This document shows positions 45,643 through 56,484 of a stretch of DNA of 64,000 nt, piece by piece (position 1 is the stretch's first letter; every line of letters starts with the position of its first letter). Source of the stretch: Hordeum vulgare subsp. vulgare (taxonomy: Eukaryota; Streptophyta; Magnoliopsida; Poales; Poaceae); contig NC_058521.1 of NCBI RefSeq assembly GCF_904849725.1, forward strand, positions 565,398,176-565,462,175. Direction: 5' to 3'. Both the position numbers and the translations under genes were made by a program. Below the pieces are notes generated by a model. It had not been told where the DNA came from. It saw only the letters and a list, made by a program, of their open reading frames with translations, and searched no databases.

Positions 45643-46035
45643 CTGGATCTCTGTGAGCGCCTCAACCCGCTTCCTGACCTTGGGCTCCAGCTCTCAAGCA
45701 CGTCCATGTGCCGGGCCGTCAATCCCCTCAGCGTGTTCTGCACAACCGAGGCATCGAATCAGCGCGGATAGACCGCATAATAAAGAACCCAGAGCCCACT
45801 TGAAACGGACGAGGAACGGGAAAACACGAAGCTGGTGCGGGAAGCCTCACCTTAATCGACTCCACGAGGTTGGTCTGTCCTGGGCGCTGAGCTCTGCATC
45901 GAAACCACCAGCAACGAAACCGATAAGACCTCACAGCCCGCAAACAGCAGCAACAAAGAGGTGGGGAGTGGGAGCGGCGAACGAACTTGCGGCGGCGAGG
46001 GCGGAGAGGTCGAGGTTGTCCTCCCCGTTACTCAT
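45643..46035 (-). pseudogene. Captured fragment of a nucleosome assembly protein 1 (NAP1) gene
   Basis: Three minus-strand exons with good splice sites: exon 1 coding 46035-45987 (MSNGEDNLDLSALAAA), exon 2 45893-45851 (after a GATGCAG acceptor; TNLVESIK, then a GTGAGG donor), and exon 3 45737-45643 (after TTGTGCAG; NTLRGLTARHMDVLES, later VEALTEIQ, then a GT donor). These match the N-terminus of plant NAP1 histone chaperones. Exons 2 and 3 are each one base short of keeping frame (43 and 95 bp instead of 44 and 96), so the fragment is frameshifted twice. No later NAP1 exon was recognised. It lies within transposon-derived DNA, which suggests capture. Confidence 0.75.
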
Positions 46036-46560
46036 GGCTGCAAGAGAATCGGGCTCCTTCTGCGCGGGAGGCGGCGAGGGCGTGGTTTGGGTAAGAAACC
46101 CTATGATGCAGTCCACGGAGGGGCAGCGGGGGAACACTTCTGCATCCATGATGCGTCGTCACGGCTGGCCGCAGGAGGGATGCGGTTGCGTCCGGACGAG
46201 GAGGGGGCGACGTCCGGACGAGGAGGGGCCGCAGGAGGGATGCGGTTGGGGAGGCGACGGAGGAGGCCGGGCGTGCCGGAGATAGGAGATGTGGTCGTGG
46301 CGCGGGGAGGCAAGGTCATGGTTCTGGATCTGGATCGGAGAGGGAGTGAGAGGAGTGGGTGGTGGCTCTGGGTGCATGGAGGATAGTGTGTTGTGTGTTA
46401 GGGCTACATGGGTGAGAGGGGGTGGCGTTGAGGGCTGCCGTTGGATCTCGGAGCATCCAATGGTATTTGATGCATGATCCGCGTGAGATGGTAATGAGCC
46501 AATCAGAACAGAGGAACCACTTTAAAAACGTTATGGACATCTAAATTGGTCATAATCAAT
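46036..46560 (-). other. GC-rich sequence upstream of the NAP1 fragment
   Basis: Probably 5' UTR and promoter DNA carried along with the NAP1 exons. A direct repeat is visible at about 46165-46205 and 46227-46250 (GCAGGAGGGATGCGGTTG twice), with GTCCGGACGAGGAGGGG also twice (46190 and 46211). The plus-strand ORFs here are products of this repeat. Confidence 0.45.
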
Positions 46561-46874
46561 TAAAGATAAGTTTTATTTTTTTTCACAAAAAAACATCAGA
46601 CTTCAAAGAAGCACGAAAACTCTATAGAAACTTTTGATAACAGGAGATTTACACTGACCATGCACATAATATATAGAGCACATAATATATAGAGCATAAC
46701 GATGAAACCATGGACTGAATAGGCTCATTCACATGGTAGTCTCATTGAGTGATTCTAGTTTCTTGAACGCGTCAAGCTCGCTCAGGGCAATGTCAAACAG
46801 AGCTTTCTTGATATTGCTGACCACTTCCCTTGACTATTGGACCAAATCATTTTTTTTAAATATTAGGTCATATG
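46561..46874. other. Transition DNA with a short unidentified coding-like segment
   Basis: Contains an 18-bp tandem pair (CACATAATATATAGAGCA at about 46662-46697). The minus strand at about 46840-46738 reads VVSNIKKALFDIALSELDA and ends in a stop, a plausible C-terminal exon of unknown origin. From about 46848 the first unit of the 640-bp array begins, broken by the solo LTR. Confidence 0.35.
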
Positions 46875-48686
46875 TGTTGGGGACCGTTGCATGGGAAACA
46901 AATTTTTTCCTACGCACACGAAGACCTATCATGGTGATGTTCATCTACGAGAGGGAGATTGGATCCACATACCCTTGTAGATCGCTAAGCATGAAGCGTT
47001 AAGAAACACGGTTGATGTAGTGGCACAGCTTCGTGATTCAAATCACCATCGTCCCATGATCCGTCCCATGATCCGTTCCGACCTAGCGCCGAATGGACGA
47101 CACCTCCGCGTTCAGCACACGTACACCTCGATGACGATCTTCGACTTCTTGATCCAGCAAGAGAGACGGGGAAGTAGATGAGTTCTCCGGAAGATCGATG
47201 GCGCGCTGGTGGTGGTGATGATCTATTCCTGCAGGGCTCCGCCCGATCTCCGCAGAAATCTGATCTAGAGGAAGAACTATGTGGTATAGGTTTGAGTTGC
47301 ACGTGGCAAAGTTGTGTCTCAAAAGCCCTAAAACCACCAATATATATAGGAGGAGGGGAGGGGCTAGACTTGGGGCTCAAGGGAGTCCTAAGGGCGCCGA
47401 CCGAAGGGTAGGAGGTGGACTCCCACCCCAATTCGGTTTGGGGGAAGGAGTCCACTCCTTCCTTCCCACCTCCCTCTTTCCTTCTTTTTTTCTTTCCTTT
47501 GGTATTTTCTCCTTGTGGCGCCATATCGCACTTGGTCTGGCCTCACCAGCCCACTAAGGGCTGGTGCGCCACCCTAGTGCTACTTCGCTCACTCCCGGGT
47601 GGGTGGGCCCCTCCCGGTGAATACCCGAAACCCATTCGTCACTCCCGGTACACTGCCGGTAATGCCCGAAATCTTTCCAGTGACCAAATGAAACCATCTT
47701 ATATATAAATCTTCGTTTCCGGACCATTCCGGATACCCTCTTGACGTCCGTGATCTCATCCGGGACTATGAACAACCTTCGGTCACCAACACATATAACT
47801 CAACTATACTAAAACATCATCGAACCTTAAGTGTGCAGACCCTACGGGTTCGAGAACTATGCACACATGACCTGATACACTCCTGGGTCAGTATCCAATA
47901 GCGGGACCTGGATGTCCATATTGGATTCTACAAATTCTACGAAGATCTTATCGGTTGAACCTCTGTGCCAAGGATTCATACAATCCCGTATAACATTCCG
48001 TTTGTCCTTCGATATGTTACTTGCCCGAGATTTGATCGTCAGTATCCCTATACCTATTTCAATCTCGTTACCGGCAAGTCCCTTTACTCATTCCGTAATA
48101 CAAGATCCCGTGACTTACACTTGAGTCACATTGCTTGCAAGGTTTGTATGTGATGTTGTATTACCGAGTGGGCCCGAGATACCTCTCCGTCACATGGAGT
48201 GACAAATCCCAGTCTTGATCCATGCTAACTCAACGGACACCTTCGGAGATACCTGTAGAGCACCTTCATAGTCACCCAATAACATTGTGACGTTTGATAC
48301 ACACAAGGTATTCTGCCAGTGTTAGTGAGTTACATGATCTTATGGTCACAGGAATGAACACTTGACACGCAGAAAACATTAGCAACAAAATGACACGATC
48401 ACATGCTATGTTCATAGTTTGGGTCTAGTCCATCACATGATTCTCCTAATGATGTGCTCGAGTTATCAAGAGATAACACTTGCATATGGTCATAAAACCC
48501 TAACCATCCTTGATCAACTGGCTAGCCAACTAGAGGCTTGCTAGGGACATTGTTTTGTCTATATATCCACACATGTATCTATGTTTTCATTCGATACATT
48601 TATAGCATGGATAATAAACGGTTATCTTGAAATAGGAAATATAATAATAACTATTTTATCATTGCATCTAGGGCATATTTCCAACA
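46875..48686 (-). repeat. Solo LTR 1 (BARE type)
   Basis: 1812 bp, minus orientation (TGTTGGGGACCGTTGCATGG at 46875; CATATTTCCAACA ending at 48686). Flanked by identical 5-bp duplications, ATATG at 46870-46874 and 48687-48691. No internal region, so it is a product of LTR-LTR recombination. Confidence 0.95.
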
Positions 48687-48691
48687 ATATG

Positions 48692-50470
48692 TAATGTACA
48701 ATTGACAAAAAATTTGGGTGTCAAAAGCTTTGACCCACCTGTCATGAAAAAGAAAAATTTCCGTCGATTCAATTGGAAGTGGATCAAATTTGAATTGCAG
48801 GTGCCAGATAGTTTGTTCAAATGATCTAATATTGTGCAGAAGGGTTTATATTAAAATGGCAAACAATGTTGCTTAAGGAAGTTTTCATTTTCCTTGGATG
48901 AAAAATTCTTTTTCCATTTTTCGATTTCCCAAAAGTAGTTTTTTGTGAAGGATCTACCATATATTTGTTGCAAAATTGGACAAAATCATTTTTATAGAAT
49001 AGTAGGCCATATTTAATTTACAATTGACCAAATGATTGGGTGTAAAAATATTTGAGCCACCTCTCGTGAAAAAGACAAATTTCCATCGATTCAGTAGGAA
49101 GCTGGTCAAATTTGAACTACATCCCCGTCATAGTTTGCTCTTGTTTTTTACAAAAAATAATTTCTATGTATATAGGTATCTATTTAATTAGATAAACACC
49201 AAATTTTTTTCAATATTTAACCCCTAGCTAGGAATGGTCATGCTCGTTATTTTGACCGAATTTTGAAACGGACATGAAAAATTGAAAAAAAATCAACAAA
49301 TTGGCAAAACTTCGAATTGTGCCATTAAATGTGACCAATATATGAGGAAAGAATAATAAAGTTATAATACGGTAATTATTTTTAAAAAGTGTTCTCATAA
49401 ATGAGCTATCATGTGTGAAGATTCATTGCTTTCAAGCCAAATGATCAACCTTATGGCCACATTCATGGCATAGTTTGTTCAAATGATCTAATATTGTGTG
49501 CAAGGGTGCATATTTTAATGGCAAATAATGTTGATTAAGGAAGTTTTCATTTTCCTTGGACAAAAAATTAATTTTCCATTTTGCAAGTGCCCAAAATGAG
49601 TTTTTTTGTGAAGGACCTACAATATATTTGTTTCAAAATTGGACCAAATATTTTTCTAAAATACTAGGGAATATTTAATGTCTAATTGACCAAATGGTTG
49701 GCTGTTAAAAGATTTGAGCCACCTCTCATGAAAAAGACAAATTTTTGTCGATTAAGTAGGAAGCGGGTCAAATTTGAATTGCATCCCCCTCATAGTTTGC
49801 TCATGTTTTTTCCAAAAAAAGCCTAGGTAGATAGGTATCTTTTTAATCAAAGAAAACCAAAAGTTTTTCAATATTCAACATCTAGCTAGGAACGGTCATG
49901 CCCGTTGTTTTGACCGCCTTTTGAAACGGGCATGAATTTTTTTTTTGGAAAACCTTCGCATTGTCTATGTGACAAAGTTACAAGGTAAAATAATAAACTT
50001 GTAATATGGAAATTATTTGAAAAGGTGTTCTTAGAAATGAGCTACCATGTGTGAAGATTCATGGCTTTCAAGCCAAATGATCAATCTTATGGCCACATTC
50101 ATGGCATAGTTTGTTCAAATGATCTCATATTATGCACAAGGGCACATCTTGGAATGGCAAACAATGTTGCCTAAGGAAGTTTTCATATTCTTTGGATGAA
50201 AAAGTAATTTTCCATTTTTCTAATGCCCCAAATTAGTTTTTTTTGTGAAGGATCTACCATATATTTGTTGCCAAATTGTACCAAATCAGTTTTCTAAAAT
50301 AGTAGTCCATATTTAATGCACAATTGACCTAATGGTTGGGTCTCAAAAGCTTTTATCCACCGCTCGTGAAAAAGACAAATTTGTGTCGATTCACTTGGAA
50401 GCGGGTCAAATTTGAATTGCAGCTGCATTATACTTTGCTCTTTATTTTTCCCAAATATCATTTTTAGGTA
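48692..50470. repeat. Tandem array of ~640-bp AT-rich units
   Basis: Units recur with the anchor TTGGACCAAATCATTTT-like at about 46848 (split by solo LTR 1), 48974, 49640 and 50277. The last two spacings are about 666 and 637 bp; the first unit is internally deleted. Each unit carries TGAAAAAGACAAATTT, GGGTCAAATTTGAATTGCA and TAGTTTGTTCAAATGATCT. The plus- and minus-strand ORFs are not conserved between units, so I read no gene. Probably the internal repetitive part of a large CACTA-type element. Confidence 0.75.
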
Positions 50471-50700
50471 CATAAGTATCCATTTAATCGTAGATACATG
50501 GTGTGGTGGAAAGGCATCAAGGTTTGGATGGTGTCTGAGGGACCCCAACTCCACAGTGTGTAAACGAGCATGCCAACCGCGTGGTCACCGCGTGACTATG
50601 TCATTGTCGTGCGTTCTGGGCAACCTAGGCATGTCTGGTGGGTTTATGACTCCCCCGTTAGGTGTTAGTAAGAATAATACAACAGAATAATCTCACAAGG
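50471..50700. other. Spacer between the two arrays
   Basis: More GC-rich than the flanks (GTGTGGTGGAAAGGCATCAA onward). No coding sequence recognised. Confidence 0.4.
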
Positions 50701-50759
50701 AGGCTGAAATAAGCTCAAACATGAATTAGCAGCCAAGTGTTTGATTAGCGATGGGGGAA

Positions 50760-53700
50760 ATTCACAAGGCCAATGGGCCTGATTTTTGGGTGAGGACGAT
50801 CATCTACTAAGGAGACTGTCTTGGAAAATTGTCAGCTCAAATGAAGGAGTCTATGTGGCACTTGCTTTGTGAAGTACCACAGTGGGTAGAAATATGGATG
50901 TTGAAGCTGGGCTCAACTGAATGCATGGATTGATCTACAATTTGGTGGAGGATGGTGATTTGGGCATAGGAAAGTACTATAATTTTTTATACCATTTGGA
51001 CATGCCAAAGTGACACTTCCTTCACAATGCTCTTCTATGGACAGAAACTTGTAAAAATTATTGAGAGGAATTGGATAAATGAAATGAGCGCACATTTGAT
51101 GTAGATAAGTTACACATGTAGGAACATGCCCTGGTAAATTATCATCAGTAATTAAGAAATCTAAAATATATTTGCTTCACGAACCAAAAATATGATCTGA
51201 ATAAAATATTGGATGATGAGCTCACATGGATTACTGGAAATAGCTCACATTTTCTAGAGAGTGATCATTTGGGCATATAGAATATTTGGAAAAATCTTAA
51301 ATCATTTGGATATCCCTAGCTAGTACTTCCTTCACAAAGCTTCTCTCTAGGTAGAAAATTTGGAAATTTGCTGAGGAAGATTTGATAGGCAAATAGATAT
51401 GAATATTGGCATGTGGCAATTATTTGGATATGGAAGATAGCCAAAAAAAGTTTGTGGGCAATAGGAGGTGTCTAGATAGCACTTGCTTTGCAATGTGCCG
51501 ATCTAGACAAAAAATATAAATTGAAGTTGTGCTCACATAAATGATTGGATGGAGCTGAAATTTGGAGGAGTATGATAATTTGGTCATATGAAGCCACTGT
51601 AAAGATTTCATGCCATTTTAATAAACAAAACTGGTACTTCCTTCACAACGCTCTTCATTAAACAGAACATTGGGAAAAACTGTTGGAAATATGCCCTAGA
51701 GGCAATGATAAATAGTTATTATTATATTTCCTATTTAAAGATAATCGTTTATTATCCATTCTATAATTGTATTGAATGAAACATAGATACATGTGTGAAT
51801 ACATAGACAAAACAATGTCCCTAGCAAGCCTCTAGTTGGCTAGCCAGTTGATCAATGATAGTCAAGGTTTTCTGGCTATGTGCAAGGGTTGTCACTTGAT
51901 AACTGGATCACATCATTAGGATAATCATGTGATGGACTTGACCCAAACTTAGAACATAGCATATTCATCGTGTCATTTTATTGCTATTGTTTTCCGCGTG
52001 TCAAGTATTTGTTCCTATGACCATGAGATCATATAACTCACTGACACCGGAGGAATACCTTGTGTGCATCAAACGTCACAACGTAACTGGGTGACTATAA
52101 AGGTGTTCTACAGGTATCTCCGAAGGTGTCCATTGAGTTAGTATGGATCAAGACTGGATTTGTCACTCCGTGTGACGGAGAGGTATGTCGGGGCCCACTC
52201 GGTAATACAACATCACACACAAGCTTGCAAGCAATGTGACTAAGTGTAAGTCACGGGATCTATTATTACAGAACGAGTAAAGAGACTTGTCGGTAACGAG
52301 ATTGAAATAGGTATGCGGATACCGACGATCATATCTCGGGCAAGTAACATACTGAAGGACAAAGGGAATGACATACGGGATTATATGAATCCTTGACACT
52401 GAGGTTCGACCGATAAGATCTTCGGAGAATATGTAGGATGCAATATGGGCATCCAGGTCCCGCTATTGGATATTGACCGAGGAGTGCCTCGGGGCATGTC
52501 TACATAGTTCTCGAACCCGCAGGGTCTGCACACTTAAGGTTCGGCAATGTTTTAGTATAGTTGAGTTATATGTGTGGTTACCGAATGTTGGTCGGAGTCC
52601 CGGATGAGATCACAGACGTCACGAGGGTTTTCGGAATGGTGCGGAAACGAAGATTGATATATAGGATGGTTTCATTTGGTTACTGGAAGGTTTTCGGGCA
52701 TTACTGACATTGTACCGGGAGTGACGAATGGGTTCTGAAAGTTCACCGGGAGGGGGGCAACCCACCCGGAGGAGGCCCAATGGCCTTAGGATGGCGCACC
52801 ACTCCTTAGTGGGCTGGTGGGACACCCCAAGAGGGCCTTGGCGCCAAGAGAAGAAAAACCAAAGAGAAAAAAGGGGAGGTGGGAAGGAAGAGAAGGACTC
52901 CACTTTCTAATCCTAATTGGAGTAGGATTCGTCCTCTCCTCCTTGGCCGGCGCACCCTTGAGGGCTTGGCCCTCAAGGCAAGCCTCTCCCCCTCCCTCCT
53001 ATATATAGTGGTGATTTAGGGCTGATTTGAGACAACTTTTGCCACTTGCAACTCAGATCTAGACACCATAGTTCTTCCTCTAGATCGTATTTTTGCGGAG
53101 CTCGGACGGAGCCCTGCAGGAGCAGATCGTCACCACCACCGGAGCGCTGTCACGCTGCCAGAGAACTCACCTACTTATCCATCTTGCTTGCTGGATCAAC
53201 AAGGCCGAGATCATCGTCGAGGCTGTACGTGTCTTGAATGCGGAGGTGCCGTTCGTTCGGCGCTAGATCGGAACGGATCGTGGGACGGTTCGTGGGATGG
53301 CTTGTGGGGCTGATCGAGGGACGTGCAGACGTTCCACTACATCAACCACGTTTCTTAATGCTTCCTGCTGCGCGATCTACAAGGGTACGTAGATCCAAAT
53401 CTCCTCTCGTAGATGGACATCACCATGATAAGTCTTCGTGTGCGTAGGAAAACTTTTGTTTCCCATGCAACGTTCCCCAACAAAAACATTGAGGGAAACT
53501 GGCTAAATTAAATGAGCTACAATTTGGTGGATGGATGTTATATGGTCAGGGTCATGTTCTCGTAAATTTTCATCATTTATAAAGCAATATAAAATATAGT
53601 TGCTTCACAAACTGAAAATATTACTAGAAACAAAGATTCAATGGTGAGCTCAAATTGGTTGTTAGATGGGGCTCAAATTTTGCAGAGAGCTATTATTTGG

Positions 53701-54110
53701 GCATCTATTAGATGTGGCAAGAATTCAACTCATTAGGTTACACGTGGATAGTACTTCCTTCACAAATCTTCTAACTGAACAGAAACTTTGGAAATTTGCT
53801 AAGAAAGATTTACTTGGCAAATGGAGGTGAATTGTTTCATGAGGCAATGATATGGATAGGCAAGAGTGCCCAAAAATTATGTGGGAAATTATGAAAATAT
53901 AAATAGCACTTCCTTCACAAAGTGCTATTATGAATAGAATAGGAAAATGAATATTGCTGAATTATTTTTGAACTAAGGAAGGAAGGGTTTTGACATATTT
54001 GAGGAGTATATGATCTAAAGAATTTATGAGAAGTTTTGGAGAATTTTGGGAATGACGGAATAGTAGGTTGCTTCACAAACTAGGGAAAAAATTGACACAT
54101 AGGCAAAGCT
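50760..54110. repeat. Array phased at 155 bp, split by solo LTR 2
   Basis: A core TTCAC (or TTTGTG/TTTGC) inside CACTTCCTTCACAAAG-like sequence recurs at 50866, 51021, 51176, 51331, 51487, 51642, then 53604, 53759, 53914 and about 54072. Spacings are 155-156 bp. Removing solo LTR 2 plus its duplication (1807 bp) puts 53604 at 51797, exactly 155 after 51642. Alternate units resemble each other more, so the unit may be a 310-bp dimer. Confidence 0.8.
51681..53482 (+). repeat. Solo LTR 2 (BARE type)
   Basis: 1802 bp, TGTTGGAAATATGCCCTAGA to CGTTCCCCAACA, flanked by AAAAC at 51676-51680 and 53483-53487. Inserted into the 155-bp array. Confidence 0.95.
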
Positions 54111-54119
54111 GATGGTGTG

Positions 54120-54374
54120 GCGACTAGTCATAGCTATGACCATCTATATTGGTCGTAATTAGCTAGAAATTAGGCAGCGGACGAGTGCTATCTGCTTTTC
54201 GGCCATTTCCCGTTAAGAAATTACGACCTTTTTTGACCAAATTGGTCGTTATGGTTTGGGGTTAAAGCCTCCCGAATAGCTTACGACCAATTGATCTCAA
54301 ATGGTCGTAGATTTACGACCATTTCTGCCAGGGTCACTGCCAGAAGGTCACCAGTTGACATATTTCTTGTAGTG
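54120..54374. mobile_element. CACTA-type terminus with subterminal repeats
   Basis: Ends TATTTCTTGTAGTG at 54374, the reverse complement of CACTACAAGAAATA, the terminal motif of grass CACTA elements. The preceding 200 bp carry many TTACGACCA/TGGTCGTAA motifs in both orientations, as expected for subterminal transposase-binding repeats. The opposite terminus was not found; the element probably extends left to about 43.8 kb and is truncated there. Confidence 0.65.
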
Positions 54375-54631
54375 TGGGTTGAGGGCTCTGGCCCGAGTAC
54401 GCGTGGGTTTGTGGCTACGCTATATGTTTTGTGCCGATCTAGATCGGTTGCGGGTAAAACAAAAAAATAAAAAAGGGTGGATGACGTTACTTCATTGCAT
54501 GTGCACTGAGGTGGTCGTCCAACCACGTCTAGTATTATTCAATGCCGGTGTCCGCATTCATGTGAAAAAATACCAAGTGATTTCTCCCCTATCTATTTTT
54601 TGTACATATTAATTTATCCGTGAACAGTTAC
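54375..54631. other. Short spacer, no gene
   Basis: Unassigned DNA between the CACTA-type terminus and solo LTR 3. ORFs here lack recognisable features. Confidence 0.4.
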
Positions 54632-56446
54632 TGTTGGAATTATGCCCTAGAGGCAATAATAAATATAGTTATTATTATAATTCCTGTATCAAGATAATCG
54701 TTTATTATCCATGCTATAATTGTATTGAATGAAGACTCATTTACATGTGTGGATACATAGACAAAACACCGTCCCTAGCAAGCCTCTAGTTGGCTAGCTA
54801 GTTGATCAAAGATAGTCGGTGTCTTCTGATTATGAACAAGGTGTTGTTGCTTGATAACTGGATCGCGTCATTAGGAGAATCACGTGATGGACTAGACCCA
54901 AACTAATAGACGTAGCATGTTGATCGTGTCATTTTCTTGCTACTGTTTTCTGCGTGTCAAGTATTTATTCCTATGACCATGAGATCATATAACTCACTGA
55001 CACCGGAGGAATGCTTTGTGTGTATCAAACGTCGCAACGTAACTGGGTGACTATAAAGATGCTCTACAGGTATCTCCGAAGGTGTTAGTTGAGTTGATCA
55101 AGACTGGGATTTCTCACTCCGTGTGACGGAGAGGTATCTCGGGGCCCACTCGGTAATACAACATCACACACAAGCCTTGCAAGCAATGTAACTTAGTGTA
55201 AGTTGCGGGATCTTGTATTACGGAACGAGTAAAGAGACTTGCCGGTAAACGAGATTAAAATAGGTATACGGATACTGACGATCGAATCTCGGGCAAGTAA
55301 CATACCGAAGGACAAAGGGAATGACATACGAGATTATATGAATCCTTGGCACTGAGGTTCAAACGATAAGATCTTCGTAGAATATGTAGGATCCAATATG
55401 GGCATCCATGTCCCGCTATTGGATATTGACCGAGGAGTCTCTCGGGTCATGTCTGCATAGTTCTCGAACCCGCAGGGTCTGCACACTTAAGGTTCGACGT
55501 TGTTTTATGCGTATTTGAGTTATATGGTTGGTTGCCGAATGTTGTTTGGAGTCCCGGATGAGATCACGGACGTCACGAGGGTTTCCGGAATAGTCCGGAA
55601 ATGAATATTGATATATAGGATGACCTCATTTGATTATCGGAAGGTTTTCGGAGTTACCGGGAATGTACCGGGAATGACGAATGGGTTCCGGGAGTTCACC
55701 GAGGGGGGGGGGGGCAACCCACCCCGGGGAAGCCCATAGGCCATAAGGGTGGTGCACCAGCCCTTAGTGGGCTGGTGGGACAGCCCAAAAGGGCCCTATG
55801 CGCCATACAAAGAAAAATCAAAGAGAAAAAAAAGGGAGGTGGGAAGGAAGGGAAGGACTCCCACCCACCAAACCAAGTCCAACTCGGTTTGGGGGGGGAG
55901 CCTTCCCCCCTTGGACTCGGCCGACCCCCTTGGGGCTCCTTGAGCCCCAAGGCAAGGTCCCCTCCCTCCCACCTATATATAGGGAGGTATTGGGGCTGAT
56001 TTGAGACGACTTTTCCACGGCAGCCCGACCACATACCTCCACGGTTTTTCCTCTAGATCGTGTTTCTGCGGAGCTCGGGCGGAGCCTTGCTGAGACAAGG
56101 TCATCACCAACCTCCAGAGCGCTGTCACGCTGCCGGAGAACTCTTCTACCTCTCCGTCTCTCTTGCTGAATCAAGAAGGCCGAGATCATCGTCGAGCTGT
56201 ACGTGTGCTGAACGCGGAGGTGCCGTCCGTTCGGTACTTGATCGTGGGACTGATCGCGGGATTGTTCGCGGGGCTGATCGAGGGACGTGAGGATGTTCCA
56301 CTACATCAACCGCGTTCACTAACACTTCTGCTGTACGATCTACAAGGGTACGTAGATCACTCATCCCCTCTCGTAGATGGACATCACCATGATAGGTCTT
56401 CGTGCGCGTAGGAAATTTTTTGTTTCCCATGCGACGTTCCCCAACA
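54632..56446 (+). repeat. Solo LTR 3 (BARE type)
   Basis: 1815 bp, TGTTGGAATTATGCCCTAGA to GCGACGTTCCCCAACA. Flanks GTTAC (54627-54631) and GCTAC (56447-56451) differ at one base, fitting an older target duplication. Confidence 0.9.
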
Positions 56447-56484
56447 GCTACTCGGGCCTGCAATATTTTAATGCAGGACAATTA

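Noticed and set aside
45482..46285. Plus-strand ORF of 267 codons
   Set aside because: It is antisense to the NAP1 exons and their GC-rich upstream DNA. The minus-strand exons with splice sites explain the sequence better.
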